Below the pieces are notes generated by a model, which worked only from the letters and a program-made list of their open reading frames with translations, had not been told where the DNA came from and did not search any database. Below, piece by piece: positions 1-7,082 of a stretch of DNA of 41,066 bases. This DNA is from Cryomorphaceae bacterium (lineage in GTDB: Bacteria; Bacteroidota; Bacteroidia; Flavobacteriales; Schleiferiaceae): positions 1 through 41,066 of the forward strand of contig JAIUMB010000003.1 of NCBI GenBank assembly GCA_022565745.1. Reading direction: 5' to 3'. Within the stretch, counting starts at the first letter, position 1; every line of letters begins with the position of its first letter. The translations under genes and the position numbers were made by a program.

Positions 1-416
1 ACGCTGCCACGCCAGGCTTAGATGTGGTGAATTTCTTTGAATTGGTGTTATTCTCCTTTTTAACCGGTAATGCCGATATGCATTTAAAGAATTTTTCATT
101 GCTGGAGCAACCCGGATTGGGAATGGTATTGTCGCCAGCCTATGATTTAATCAATACAGCATTGGTAAATCCGGCTGATGATGAAGAAATGGCACTGCAT
201 CTAAATGGGAAGAAGAAAAGAATAAAAAAACAAGACTTTGTAGCGGCGATGAACACCTCGCATCTCGATGCAAAACAGCAAGAAAATATTTTCATGAAAA
301 TGGAAAAGGCAAAATCGAAATGGCTGGAACACATTGATATTAGCTTTATGTCAGATGATTTTAAAAACCGATACAAACAAATCGTGATAGATCGATTTGA
401 AAGGATAAACGAATAA
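1..416 (+). CDS. HipA-type serine/threonine kinase, C-terminal part (5' end outside window)
   Basis: This is the C-terminal part (137 codons, frame open from position 3) of a HipA-family kinase, the toxin of type II HipBA modules; E. coli HipA phosphorylates glutamyl-tRNA synthetase. The sequence has the catalytic loop GNADMHLKNFSL, whose Asp and Asn match the catalytic Asp and metal-binding Asn of HipA kinases. It is followed by LSPAYDLI, which holds the metal-binding Asp. The first ATG in frame, at 24, is internal: the upstream residues AATPGLDV continue the domain, so the gene begins before the window. The partner hipB and the HipA N-terminal subdomain, often a separate gene in Bacteroidota, should lie to the left. 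The natural target in this organism cannot be told from the sequence. Family call is firm. Confidence 0.9.
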   Translation, partial: AATPGLDVVNFFELVLFSFLTGNADMHLKNFSLLEQPGLGMVLSPAYDLINTALVNPADDEEMALHLNGKKKRIKKQDFVAAMNTSHLDAKQQENIFMKMEKAKSKWLEHIDISFMSDDFKNRYKQIVIDRFERINE

Positions 417-482
417 TGTGATTACTACCAATTCAATAATTTTGCATTTGTCAGACAAGTACAAACTCTCAAGTATAGCTAC

Positions 483-542
483 AAATAAACATTCGTGGGA
501 ATTCGTGTCCATTAGTGGCTAAAAAAACAACACTTCGTGGCG
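483..542 (+). repeat. 60-bp imperfect direct repeat, copy 1
   Basis: This copy matches 591-650 at 51 of 60 positions without gaps. It is built from repeated ATTCGTG units and ends with a run of A and then CTTCGTGGCG. Similar short ATTCGTG/CACGAAT repeats are common between genes in Bacteroidota, and their function is unknown. Confidence 0.8.
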
Positions 543-566
543 ACGCTAATTACACGCATTTGTATT

Positions 567-650
567 GCCACGAATTACACCAATGTTCACGAATAAACAT
601 TCGTGTGCATTCGTGAACATTCGTGGCGAAAAAAGCAACACTTTGTGGCG
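567..650 (+). repeat. 60-bp repeat copy 2 (591-650) plus hairpin arm
   Basis: Copy 2 of the 60-bp repeat spans 591-650. Its left half also pairs with the preceding 567-594: the left arm carries GCCACGAAT and TTCACGAAT, and the right arm carries ATTCGTG three times and ends ATTCGTGGC. The result is an imperfect hairpin with arms of about 30 bp and an AAAC loop near 595-598. It may be a REP-like extragenic palindrome. No ORF is associated with it. Confidence 0.7.
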
Positions 651-858
651 CTCACAAAACAAATCTCTGCGTGCAAGAATATGAAGTTGGATGAAACACT
701 TTCCGCACATTCATTAAAAATCAGAAGCGGATTTTTTTCGCGGACTTATTCTCATAATATCGCCTGAACACCATCCTCATCCCCAATACAAGCCTTGGGT
801 TTCTTGCCTATATTTGCACTTGATTCAAATATTTTAAAGAATTTGATGTTAAAGTAAA

Positions 859-1248
859 ATGGAAGTGACCATCGACAATTGGAATCGGTCAAATGGTAGT
901 GAAAGTATAATTAGAGCTTGTCCATAAAGTCTAGTGGCTAGGCTAGAAAGTTCGAGAGCAAGGCTTGCGAAGGTTGAAAATCAAGGAGTTTACTAAAGTA
1001 AATGACTGGATTTTCAACCGAGCATAACGAAGCTATCGGACTTTATAGACAGCCACTAATTAAACGATATCTCGATCAATGAAGAGAAGTCGGTTTCATT
1101 GAATTTCGGGGTGCGGCACCTCAAACAGGAGGGTATTTTATTTCGGACAAACTACACAGGATTATCAATGAAAAACCTGCGGGATAAGGTGCGAATTGAC
1201 ATATGGATTGGACTCGATGGTTGCCGAAAAAATGTTCTATTAAACTAA
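859..1248 (+). pseudogene. possible gene remnant interrupted by a palindromic element
   Basis: An ATG at 859 opens a frame that runs into the palindromic element at about 908 and stops at 925-927. The same reading frame is open again from 1060 to a stop at 1246-1248 (62 sense codons). Both halves are in frame 1, so removing an element whose length is a multiple of three would join them into an ORF of about 80 residues. The 3' end coincides with the start of the truncated element copy at 1248. I do not recognise the translated sequence. A stop-free run of this length can occur by chance, so the gene-remnant reading is a weak inference. Confidence 0.22.
908..1063. mobile_element. MITE-like palindromic element, about 155 bp
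   Basis: The ends are imperfect inverted repeats: TAATTAGAGCTTGTCC then ATAAAGTC on the left (about 909-931), and GACTTTATAGACAGCC then ACTAATTA on the right (about 1039-1062). The centre has a perfect 10-bp stem, GTTGAAAATC at 973-982 and GATTTTCAAC at 1009-1018. The sequence between is partly palindromic too, so the whole unit could fold into one long hairpin. It encodes no protein. A 45-bp copy of its right end recurs at 1248-1292, which shows it is a repeated element. Exact boundaries and target duplication are uncertain because both flanks are A/T-rich. Confidence 0.6.
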
Positions 1249-1292
1249 TCATAACGAAGCTACCCTACTTTATACACAGCCACTAATTAAAC
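1248..1292 (+). repeat. truncated copy of the right end of the palindromic element
   Basis: This 45-bp segment matches 1021-1065 at 40 of 45 positions, in direct orientation at an offset of 227 bp. Both copies share ATAACGAAGCTA and CAGCCACTAATTAAAC. The left part of the element is missing here. The copy ends 9 bp before the DUF2237 start codon, so it now forms most of the immediate upstream region of that gene. Confidence 0.8.
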
Positions 1293-1301
1293 AAAAAAAG
1301 A

Positions 1302-1658
1302 ATGCCTAATATCTTTGGTGAACCCCTTATTTCCTGCTGCAACGACCCACTAACGGGCTATTTTCGCGACGGGTACTGTAAAACCGACGCGTCTGATCGT
1401 GGCAGTCATACCGTGTGTGCCGTGATGACGGAAGAGTTTTTGACGTTTTCTCGAAGCCGGGGCAACGACTTGATTACTCCCAGACCGGAGTTTCAATTTC
1501 CCGGACTAAAACCGGGCGATAAGTGGTGCTTATGCGCTTTGCGGTGGAAGGAAGCTTTGGAAGCAGGAGTTGCACCATTGGTCGTGCTGGAAGCCACCAA
1601 CGAAAAAACTTTGGAATACGTGAACATCAACGACCTTATTGCCCATGCCGCAAAATAA
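1302..1658 (+). CDS. DUF2237 family protein
   Basis: A 118-residue protein of the DUF2237 family, whose biochemical function is not established. The conserved core is visible: an N-terminal GEPL, DPLTGYFRDGYC, the stretch HTVCAVMTEEFL, then SRGNDL, RPEFQFPGLKPGD, KWCLCA near residue 76, and a C-terminal VVLEATNEKTLEYV. Six cysteines (12, 13, 26, 39, 76, 78) are spread through a small protein without signal peptide, which suggests metal binding or redox chemistry; this is inference. The length is normal for the family. The stop overlaps the selO start by 14 nt, so the two are probably translated together. The upstream region carries a repeat-element remnant and no clear promoter box. Confidence 0.88.
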   Translation: MPNIFGEPLISCCNDPLTGYFRDGYCKTDASDRGSHTVCAVMTEEFLTFSRSRGNDLITPRPEFQFPGLKPGDKWCLCALRWKEALEAGVAPLVVLEATNEKTLEYVNINDLIAHAAK

Positions 1659-3084
1659 TCAACCGGGATTTTCGTATTCGTATCTGTCGCTGCCAAATAC
1701 GTTCTATAGTCTGGAGAAACCTGCCAACTTCCCCACTCCCGATATCATGTTGTGGAATCGCACACTGGCCGAAGAAAAGCAGTTTAGCAATGAACAACAG
1801 AAGCTTCTGACCGATTTACTCATGGGCGTGCAGTCCTACGAAAACCTATCGTCATTTGCGCAAGCCTATGCCGGACACCAGTTTGGCCACTTTACCAAGC
1901 TGGGCGACGGCAGGGCAATCATGCTCGGAGAATATCAAAACAACGGACAAATCTTCGATATCCAATTGAAGGGCAGTGGACGTACGCTCTACTCCAGAAA
2001 TGGCGACGGAAAGGCGACGCTTAAAGCCATGCTTCGAGAATATTTGATGAGTGAGGCCATGCACGGTCTCAACATTACTTCCTCAAGAAGTCTGGCGGTG
2101 ATAAAAACCGGGGAGCCCGTTTACCGAGAATCGGCGCAAGAAGGCGCTGCCCTTGTCCGCATGATTAAAAGCCATATCCGTGTAGGAACATTCGAGTACG
2201 CCGCGCATATCACAGGTTCCATCGACGATTTGAAAGCGATTACCAACTACAGCATCAAACGACTTTATCCCGAAGTGGAACAGGAGGAAAATCCCGTCGC
2301 CGGACTACTCAAAAAGGTCATGCAAGAACAAATTGATCTGGTGGCCAATTGGATGCGCGTGGGATTCATTCACGGTGTGATGAACACCGACAACGTTGCG
2401 CTAAGTGCCGAGACCTTCGATTATGGTCCGTGCGCCTTTATGAACGCCTATCACCCGGGCACCGTGTACAGCTCCATCGACCGCGACGGCAGGTACGCCT
2501 TTGGCAATCAAGCACCCATCATAAAGTGGAATATGGCGCGCTTTGCCGAAACACTCCTCCCCATCCTGCATCCCGAACAAGAAACCTCACTCCGACTGGC
2601 GCAAGCAATGTTCAACGAATTCGACACGCAATGGAACACTGCCTATTACGGGGTTATGCTCAAAAAAATTGGCTTTGACAACAATCGTCCTGAATTATAC
2701 GCATTGGTCGATGAGCTGCTGAATATCATGCAAAATAGAGGCCTGGACTACACAAATACCTTTCGGGCATTGTCGGAAGAAGAACGTCCACTTGATGATG
2801 AACCTCTCAAACCCTGGAAAGAAAAGTGGTATAAAGCCGTTGCCGAGGCAAAAGGCATGGAACACGCTCGAAAAATCATGAAAGCGCATAATCCCGTGTA
2901 CATACCTAGGAATCATTTGGTGGAGCAAGCTTTAGACGATGCCGTAAATGGCGATATGGATTTGTTTGAACGCCTAAGCAATGTTTTATCAACGCCTTAC
3001 ACCGAGCAAGAAGGACAGGAAAACTTCACCAAACCTCCGCAAACAGATTTTGATAGTAGCTATCAAACGTATTGCGGTACGTGA
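1645..3084 (+). CDS. selO: protein adenylyltransferase SelO (YdiU/UPF0061 family)
   Basis: SelO is a pseudokinase-fold enzyme that binds ATP in flipped orientation and transfers AMP to proteins (AMPylation); it is linked to oxidative stress responses. Visible motifs are LGDGRA, LKGSGRTLYSRNGDGKA (Lys109), RVGTFEY, HGVMNTDN (Asp249/Asn250), DYGPCAF (Asp259) and GRYAFGNQ. These place the nucleotide- and metal-binding residues where they are expected. The protein is 479 residues, close to E. coli YdiU. It ends Cys-Gly-Thr, with Cys third from the end, the position that holds selenocysteine in eukaryotic SelO. The ATG at 1645 is chosen over a TTG at 1639. It overlaps the DUF2237 gene by 14 nt, implying translational coupling. 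Confidence 0.95.
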   Translation: MPQNNQPGFSYSYLSLPNTFYSLEKPANFPTPDIMLWNRTLAEEKQFSNEQQKLLTDLLMGVQSYENLSSFAQAYAGHQFGHFTKLGDGRAIMLGEYQNNGQIFDIQLKGSGRTLYSRNGDGKATLKAMLREYLMSEAMHGLNITSSRSLAVIKTGEPVYRESAQEGAALVRMIKSHIRVGTFEYAAHITGSIDDLKAITNYSIKRLYPEVEQEENPVAGLLKKVMQEQIDLVANWMRVGFIHGVMNTDNVALSAETFDYGPCAFMNAYHPGTVYSSIDRDGRYAFGNQAPIIKWNMARFAETLLPILHPEQETSLRLAQAMFNEFDTQWNTAYYGVMLKKIGFDNNRPELYALVDELLNIMQNRGLDYTNTFRALSEEERPLDDEPLKPWKEKWYKAVAEAKGMEHARKIMKAHNPVYIPRNHLVEQALDDAVNGDMDLFERLSNVLSTPYTEQEGQENFTKPPQTDFDSSYQTYCGT

Positions 3085-3172
3085 GCAGGGGGGCTGTATT
3101 TTGAGGGGTGTGATGAAGTGAAACAATCAATTCGCAATGGGATGGCGTTTTTCAACTCGTGAACATTCATAT

Positions 3173-3204
3173 TTGCCGCCATTTCATATTAAATCGTAAT
3201 TTTG
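3173..3204 (+). promoter_or_regulatory. candidate promoter for the 3240 barrel gene
   Basis: TTG at 3173-3175 and TAATTTTG at 3197-3204 match the Bacteroidota -33 and -7 elements, with a 21-nt spacer. Start of transcription would be near 3209, leaving a leader of about 30 nt before the GTG at 3240. Confidence 0.5.
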
Positions 3205-3239
3205 ACCAATCACGACAACCTAATACCGTGTAAAATTAC

Positions 3240-4388
3240 GTGCAGCACAAAAGCTCTGTGGCTATTGGATTCTATTGCGTGTTAACCCTGATTACTTTGG
3301 GGTTGCATAGCCTTGAAGCGCAGCATCCCGTTTTAAAATTCTTTGGTGTGCGCCCCATGAACGACACCATTAAGCCCGATTTACACGGATTTACTTTGGT
3401 GCCGCTGCTGTACTATACGCCAGATACGCGATTTGCCGCCGGGGCCTCGTTGGTGTATTACTTTTCCATTCCTGCAGGCGATTCTACCGAAAAGGCGACG
3501 CGTTTGTCGTTTATACAAACACTGGCCGACTATACGCAAAACAATCAGTTTGACTTCTGGGCTACCTGGAACGTGTTTGCCCACAATGAAAATTATCTGT
3601 TTAAGGGTGAACTCAGATACCGAAATTTTCCGGATCGATTCTACGGCATTGGCAACACCACTCCGGAATCGAATATGGAGCGCTATAGTTTTGACCTCTT
3701 CAGCGCAAAGTTCTTAGTGTTAAAGCAGGTGTATCGCAATTTTTTTGTGGGGGCAGATGTGCACTTGGGTAGGGAGTATAATTTCGATCTTGACGAGGAT
3801 GGTGTTTTGGCTTCCGGAGCCGTTACAGGCGCACGAGACCTCAATGAAATTGGAATTGGTGGCGTGGCCATTTTCGACACCCGCGACAATGTGATAAACG
3901 CACATCGCGGAGTGCTCTTTGAGCTTTCAACATATCACTATAACCAATCGTACGGCAGCACGTATCAATACACCAATATCAATTTGATTGGCCAGCATTA
4001 CCGAAGTTTGTCCGCCAATCACGTGCTCGCTTTTCAGATGAGGGGAAATCTCAATTTTGGAGAGGTTCCGTTTCTTGATATGGGCATGGTGGGAAACGAC
4101 GATTTGTTGCGGGGGTATGCGCGAAACCGCTTTCGCGACAACCATTTTTTGGGCGGACAATCCGAATATCGATTTCCTTTGTATAAACGGCTTGGAGGTG
4201 TGGTGTTTGCCGGTGTTGGGGATGTATTCAATGCGATGGATGATCTGCGCTTTCAGCATCTGAAATACAGTGTGGGCGCAGGGCTTCGCTTTTTGGTGAA
4301 TCCGGCAGAGCGACTAAATGTACGCTTTGATGTAGGCGTTGGTCGCAACAGCATCGCCTATTATTTGATGGTGACCGAGGCGTTTTAA
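3240..4388 (+). CDS. Omp85/D15-like outer-membrane beta-barrel protein
   Basis: A 382-residue protein starting at GTG with a signal peptide (hydrophobic residues about 8-24, likely cleavage after LEA at 25-27). The mature part alternates hydrophobic and polar residues in short strands, and the C-terminal half resembles the BamA/TamA surface-antigen barrel: DLLRGYARNRFRDN (the loop region that carries RGY in this superfamily), then GGQSEYRFPLY, a FAGVGDVF strand, and a terminal aromatic residue (Phe). No POTRA-like repeats precede the barrel, so it is a short single-barrel type, probably of outer-membrane transport or assembly type with unknown substrate. It stands alone between selO and rnpB. 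Confidence 0.75.
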   Translation: MQHKSSVAIGFYCVLTLITLGLHSLEAQHPVLKFFGVRPMNDTIKPDLHGFTLVPLLYYTPDTRFAAGASLVYYFSIPAGDSTEKATRLSFIQTLADYTQNNQFDFWATWNVFAHNENYLFKGELRYRNFPDRFYGIGNTTPESNMERYSFDLFSAKFLVLKQVYRNFFVGADVHLGREYNFDLDEDGVLASGAVTGARDLNEIGIGGVAIFDTRDNVINAHRGVLFELSTYHYNQSYGSTYQYTNINLIGQHYRSLSANHVLAFQMRGNLNFGEVPFLDMGMVGNDDLLRGYARNRFRDNHFLGGQSEYRFPLYKRLGGVVFAGVGDVFNAMDDLRFQHLKYSVGAGLRFLVNPAERLNVRFDVGVGRNSIAYYLMVTEAF

Positions 4389-4463
4389 GGGGGGTGGTTC
4401 CTGAAGGGATGTTCAATGGATGTGAAAGCCATGAATAAAAATGCAGGGTTGTTAATTGCGTTG

Positions 4464-4471
4464 TAATTTTG
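4464..4471 (+). promoter_or_regulatory. rnpB promoter -7 box
   Basis: TAATTTTG fits the Bacteroidota -7 consensus TAnnTTTG. Its last base lies 5 nt before the first base of the P1 helix of the RNA (4476), which is the expected distance to the transcription start. No convincing -33 TTG is seen at normal spacing. Confidence 0.6.
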
Positions 4472-4475
4472 CAAC

Positions 4476-4823
4476 CGACCAGCCGACTTGTCGCTCCGCA
4501 AGGGGAGGAAAGTCCGGACAGCATAGAGCAGCATGCCCTGTGAAAGCGGGGGCGTCCATTGCCATATCGATGGATGACAGATAGTGCCACAGAAAAAATA
4601 CCGCCGTTAAACTTCGGTTTAAAGGTAAGGGTGAAAAGGTGAGGTAAGCGCTCACCGCTTCATTGGCAACAGTGAAGGCAAGGTAAACCTCATGCGCTGC
4701 AAGGCCAAATAGATGAGTGAAGTGGAGTGGCTCGCTTCTGTATCTCTTCGGAGATTGCGCTCATGGGTAGGCCGCGTAGATAAATGACAAGTTGGAAACA
4801 GAATCCGGCTTATGAGCTGGTCG
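4476..4823 (+). ncRNA. rnpB: RNase P RNA (bacterial class A)
   Basis: This is the catalytic RNA of ribonuclease P, which removes 5' leaders from pre-tRNAs. The universally conserved P4 5' strand and following bases, GAGGAAAGTCCGG, are at 4505-4517. They are followed by CAGCATAGAGCAG and a CACAGAAAAAATACCGCC segment. GGCAACAGTGAAGGC and GGTAAACC occur in the middle, and the conserved 3' block AGATAAATGACAAG...CAGAATCCGGCTTAT lies around 4778-4813. The ends are set by the P1 helix: CGACCAGC at 4476-4483 pairs exactly with GCTGGTCG at 4816-4823. A T-tract follows directly. The length of about 348 nt is normal. The ends could be off by a few bases. Confidence 0.95.
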
Positions 4824-4831
4824 TTTTTTTT
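4816..4831 (+). terminator. rnpB 3' end: P1 strand followed by T8
   Basis: The 3' strand of P1 (4816-4823) is followed by eight T at 4824-4831, so the P1 helix and U-tract could act as an intrinsic terminator. The P1 partner is distant (4476-4483), so termination may be incomplete. A small gene starts only 19 nt further on with no visible promoter. Confidence 0.55.
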
Positions 4832-4849
4832 CACCAAATAGAAGATGTT

Positions 4850-5029
4850 ATGGCAAAATTAAAAGTGTCTCAATATCGCACAATACTTAAAGAGGAGGGA
4901 TGGAAAGGTCTGGTGATTAAGCTTGGCCCAAAAGCCGCTATTCTTCTTTTTTTATTCTTTCTTGGGAAAGGACTTGTTTGGTTGTTTATTTTTTATGGTG
5001 GATATGAATTGATTAAAAACGCATTCTGA
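4850..5029 (+). CDS. small single-pass membrane protein, unknown
   Basis: A 59-residue protein: a basic N-terminal half (MAKLKVSQYRTILKEEGWKG), then one hydrophobic segment at about residues 31-52 rich in Leu and Phe, and a short tail. I do not recognise a family. An in-frame ATG at 4784 exists but lies inside the RNase P RNA and would force translation through its conserved 3' block, so the ATG at 4850 is chosen. The gene ends 7 nt before the hydrolase start, so the two are likely cotranscribed. No promoter is visible between the rnpB T-tract and this gene. Confidence 0.65.
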   Translation: MAKLKVSQYRTILKEEGWKGLVIKLGPKAAILLFLFFLGKGLVWLFIFYGGYELIKNAF

Positions 5030-5036
5030 TACATAC

Positions 5037-6305
5037 ATGCAAAAAACAGAAAAACCTTTAGATTTATCGCCCCCCTTATACTTTGTAGTCTTATTGAGAT
5101 TTTTAGAGTGGGTATATCCGCCGGCAGCGGTAAAAATAGCGCTTCGTTATTTCTATACGCCCATTCCGTTTAAGCGTCCGGGACGCGAATCAAAAACCTA
5201 TGAACAGGCCAAGCGTCAAGAGTTGATGATTGGTCGTAAGCGCATCACAGTATACACTTGGGGTAAGTCTGATAAAAAAATTCTGCTGGTACACGGATGG
5301 TCTGGTCGAGCTACGCAGTTTTACAAAGTTAAAAACTACCTGCTTTCGCGTGGCTTTCAGGTCATTGCTTTTGATGCGCCGGCGCATGGTGAAAACAAAG
5401 ATGTAAAAACCACCCATATGCTCGAATTTGTCGAGTCCATTGAACGGGTAAATATGACGTTTGGTCCCTTTTACGGCGCCATTGGGCATTCCTTGGGGGG
5501 CTTGGCCATTCTCAATGCCTACAACAAAGGTTTTAAGGTGGAGAAAATTGCTGTGATTGCGGCACCTAGTTCCATTGCCAATGTGGTACGCGATTTTTGT
5601 CAACGCATCAAAGCGGGGGAGAAAACAGAAAGGGGTATCGTGGCCAATTTGATTGCCGAGTATCAAGTGCCTTTGGAGCATTATTCTGGACAAGAACAAG
5701 CACCTACTGTAAAGGCCAGTGGCTTAATTGTACACGATATCCACGATCACGACGTGTCCGTAGAGGAAGGTCGTATGTTGAACAAGGCTTGGAAGACTTC
5801 AAAATTGCACCTAACCAAGCGACTGGGGCACCGACGGGTACTGCGAGATAAGTTTGCCGTAGCGATGATTGCGGATTTCTTTGGGAAGAGAAATCCTGGC
5901 AGACCAAAGCCACAGAGAAAGCCTCCCCGCAGCAATGATCAGAAGGCAGAGCAGGGTAAAACCGCGGCGCAAAAGCCTTCACCACAGAAGCAAAAACCAA
6001 AGCCCAAACCACGTCCGCAAAACCCCAGCAATAAAGCTGAAGAAAATAAACAACAGGGTGTGCAGCGTGAGAATAATCCACGTCCCCAAAAACCGGCTGC
6101 TAAGCAAGAGGAAAATAAAAAGCAAGACAGCCAAAGCGATAATAAACCACGTCCACAGCGACGTCGTCCGCCTCGTAAGCCCAAACCACAATCTAGAAAG
6201 GAAGATACAGCCAATACGCCAAAGCCTGATAATAAGAAAGACACGCCCAATAAGCAAAGCGCGCCTAATAAATCTAAAAGTTCGGAAGACGGGAAGCAGT
6301 CTTAG
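5037..6305 (+). CDS. alpha/beta hydrolase with a long basic low-complexity C-terminal tail
   Basis: The first ~285 residues are an alpha/beta hydrolase: strand motif ILLVHGWSGR near residue 84, FDAPAHG, nucleophile elbow GHSLGG with Ser152, a probable catalytic Asp239 in HDHDV, and His265 in LGHRR. The substrate is unknown; an esterase or lipase is likely. There is no signal peptide, and a hydrophobic stretch at about residues 14-32 could touch the membrane. From residue 286 to 422 the protein becomes a disordered tail made almost only of Lys, Arg, Pro, Gln, Asn, Ser and Glu, with KPRPQ/NPRPQ-type units recurring. Such tails often bind nucleic acid or polyanions, but this is inference. It lies 7 nt behind the small membrane gene. 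Confidence 0.85.
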   Translation: MQKTEKPLDLSPPLYFVVLLRFLEWVYPPAAVKIALRYFYTPIPFKRPGRESKTYEQAKRQELMIGRKRITVYTWGKSDKKILLVHGWSGRATQFYKVKNYLLSRGFQVIAFDAPAHGENKDVKTTHMLEFVESIERVNMTFGPFYGAIGHSLGGLAILNAYNKGFKVEKIAVIAAPSSIANVVRDFCQRIKAGEKTERGIVANLIAEYQVPLEHYSGQEQAPTVKASGLIVHDIHDHDVSVEEGRMLNKAWKTSKLHLTKRLGHRRVLRDKFAVAMIADFFGKRNPGRPKPQRKPPRSNDQKAEQGKTAAQKPSPQKQKPKPKPRPQNPSNKAEENKQQGVQRENNPRPQKPAAKQEENKKQDSQSDNKPRPQRRRPPRKPKPQSRKEDTANTPKPDNKKDTPNKQSAPNKSKSSEDGKQS

Positions 6306-6320
6306 AGAGTTGCTGGTTTT

Positions 6321-6358
6321 TAGTTACTTGTTGTTAGTCGATAGTTACAAGTTGTTGG
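6321..6358 (+). repeat. short imperfect tandem repeat TAGTTAC(NN)GTTGTTNG
   Basis: Two 17-bp units, 6321-6337 and 6342-6358, share TAGTTAC and GTTGTT. This kind of AGTTG-rich sequence follows many genes in Bacteroidota. The rest of the 254-bp gap before msrB is A/T-rich and shows nothing else I can name. Confidence 0.4.
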
Positions 6359-6559
6359 TTTTTTGCATTTAATTATAATTTCAGGTTCACGTTGTTTAGG
6401 TTTGGAAAAGAGAATCATCCATCTAAAAGTCACGATTACCCTCCTGACTCCAATAAATAAACACGATCAAAGGAATATAAAAACTAAACGTTAGAAACTT
6501 AATACAAAACAAAACATTAACCGCATCTGTATATCTACAATAACATAAATAGCCACAAG

Positions 6560-7045
6560 ATGAAACCATCCCTACTAGCAGTCATCGTATTGTCACCACT
6601 TTTGGCTTTTTGTCAGCAACCCAATAAACAAGACGTCATGAAAGATAAAGCATTTCCGGTTCAAAAAACCGAAAAAGAATGGAAAGAAATTCTCGATAGT
6701 GAGCAATACCGTGTACTCAGGTTGAAAGGCACTGAGCGGCCGCATACCAGTGAGTATAACATGCATTATGAAGATGGTTTATACAGCTGTGCCGGTTGTA
6801 ATGCGCCATTATTTGCCTCGGATAGTAAGTTTGATGCGCATTGTGGTTGGCCGAGTTTTGATAAACCGGTATCCGATACGGCTGTTGTAGAAGTACCGGA
6901 TAACACTCATGGTATGCGTCGTACGGAAATTTTGTGCGCCAATTGCGGTGGGCACTTAGGTCATGTTTTTCCAGACGGACCAAAAGAAACCACGGGCATG
7001 AGATACTGTATCAATGGTGTGGCACTTGATTTTGATGACCAATAG
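6560..7045 (+). CDS. msrB: peptide-methionine (R)-S-oxide reductase MsrB, exported
   Basis: MsrB reduces methionine-R-sulfoxide in proteins. The 161-residue protein has both zinc-binding CxxC pairs, Cys77/Cys80 (CAGC) and Cys126/Cys129 (CANC). It also has the HCGWPSF motif, the GHLGHVFPDGP motif and the catalytic Cys150 in GMRYCIN. An N-terminal hydrophobic segment (residues 4-18) followed by QQPN marks a signal peptide, so the enzyme probably works in the periplasm. The Cys at 19 is preceded by Phe and does not form a good lipobox, so a lipoprotein is less likely. The gene stands alone and converges with the barrel gene on the other strand. Confidence 0.95.
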   Translation: MKPSLLAVIVLSPLLAFCQQPNKQDVMKDKAFPVQKTEKEWKEILDSEQYRVLRLKGTERPHTSEYNMHYEDGLYSCAGCNAPLFASDSKFDAHCGWPSFDKPVSDTAVVEVPDNTHGMRRTEILCANCGGHLGHVFPDGPKETTGMRYCINGVALDFDDQ

Positions 7046-7082
7046 ATGGTCAACACGTTTTCAGCATGGTTGAAACGCCGCT

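Larger units (their letters stand above)
417..1301. other. 885-bp region without an intact gene, rich in repeats
   Basis: Between hipA and the DUF2237 gene I see no intact gene. The region holds a pair of 60-bp repeats (483-542, 591-650), a long imperfect palindrome (908-1063), a 45-bp partial copy of its right end (1248-1292), and stop-free stretches around the palindrome that could be a decayed gene (859-1248). An orphan TATATTTG promoter-like box lies at 809-816. The density of repeats beside a hipA gene suggests an accessory insertion zone. Confidence 0.7.

Noticed and set aside
483..650. CRISPR array
   Set aside because: Only two imperfect units with a mixed direct/inverted arrangement, no regular spacers and no cas genes.
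3020..3084. Selenocysteine in SelO
   Set aside because: The third-last residue is encoded by TGC (Cys) and the only TGA in frame is the stop.
4784..4849. N-terminal extension of the small membrane protein from ATG 4784
   Set aside because: It lies inside the conserved 3' block of RNase P RNA, whose sequence is fixed by RNA structure; the ATG at 4850 gives a better protein.
5939..6257. Cys/Gly/Leu-rich ORFs antisense to the hydrolase tail
   Set aside because: Their composition is the complement of the low-complexity Pro/Lys codons; no start context or homology.
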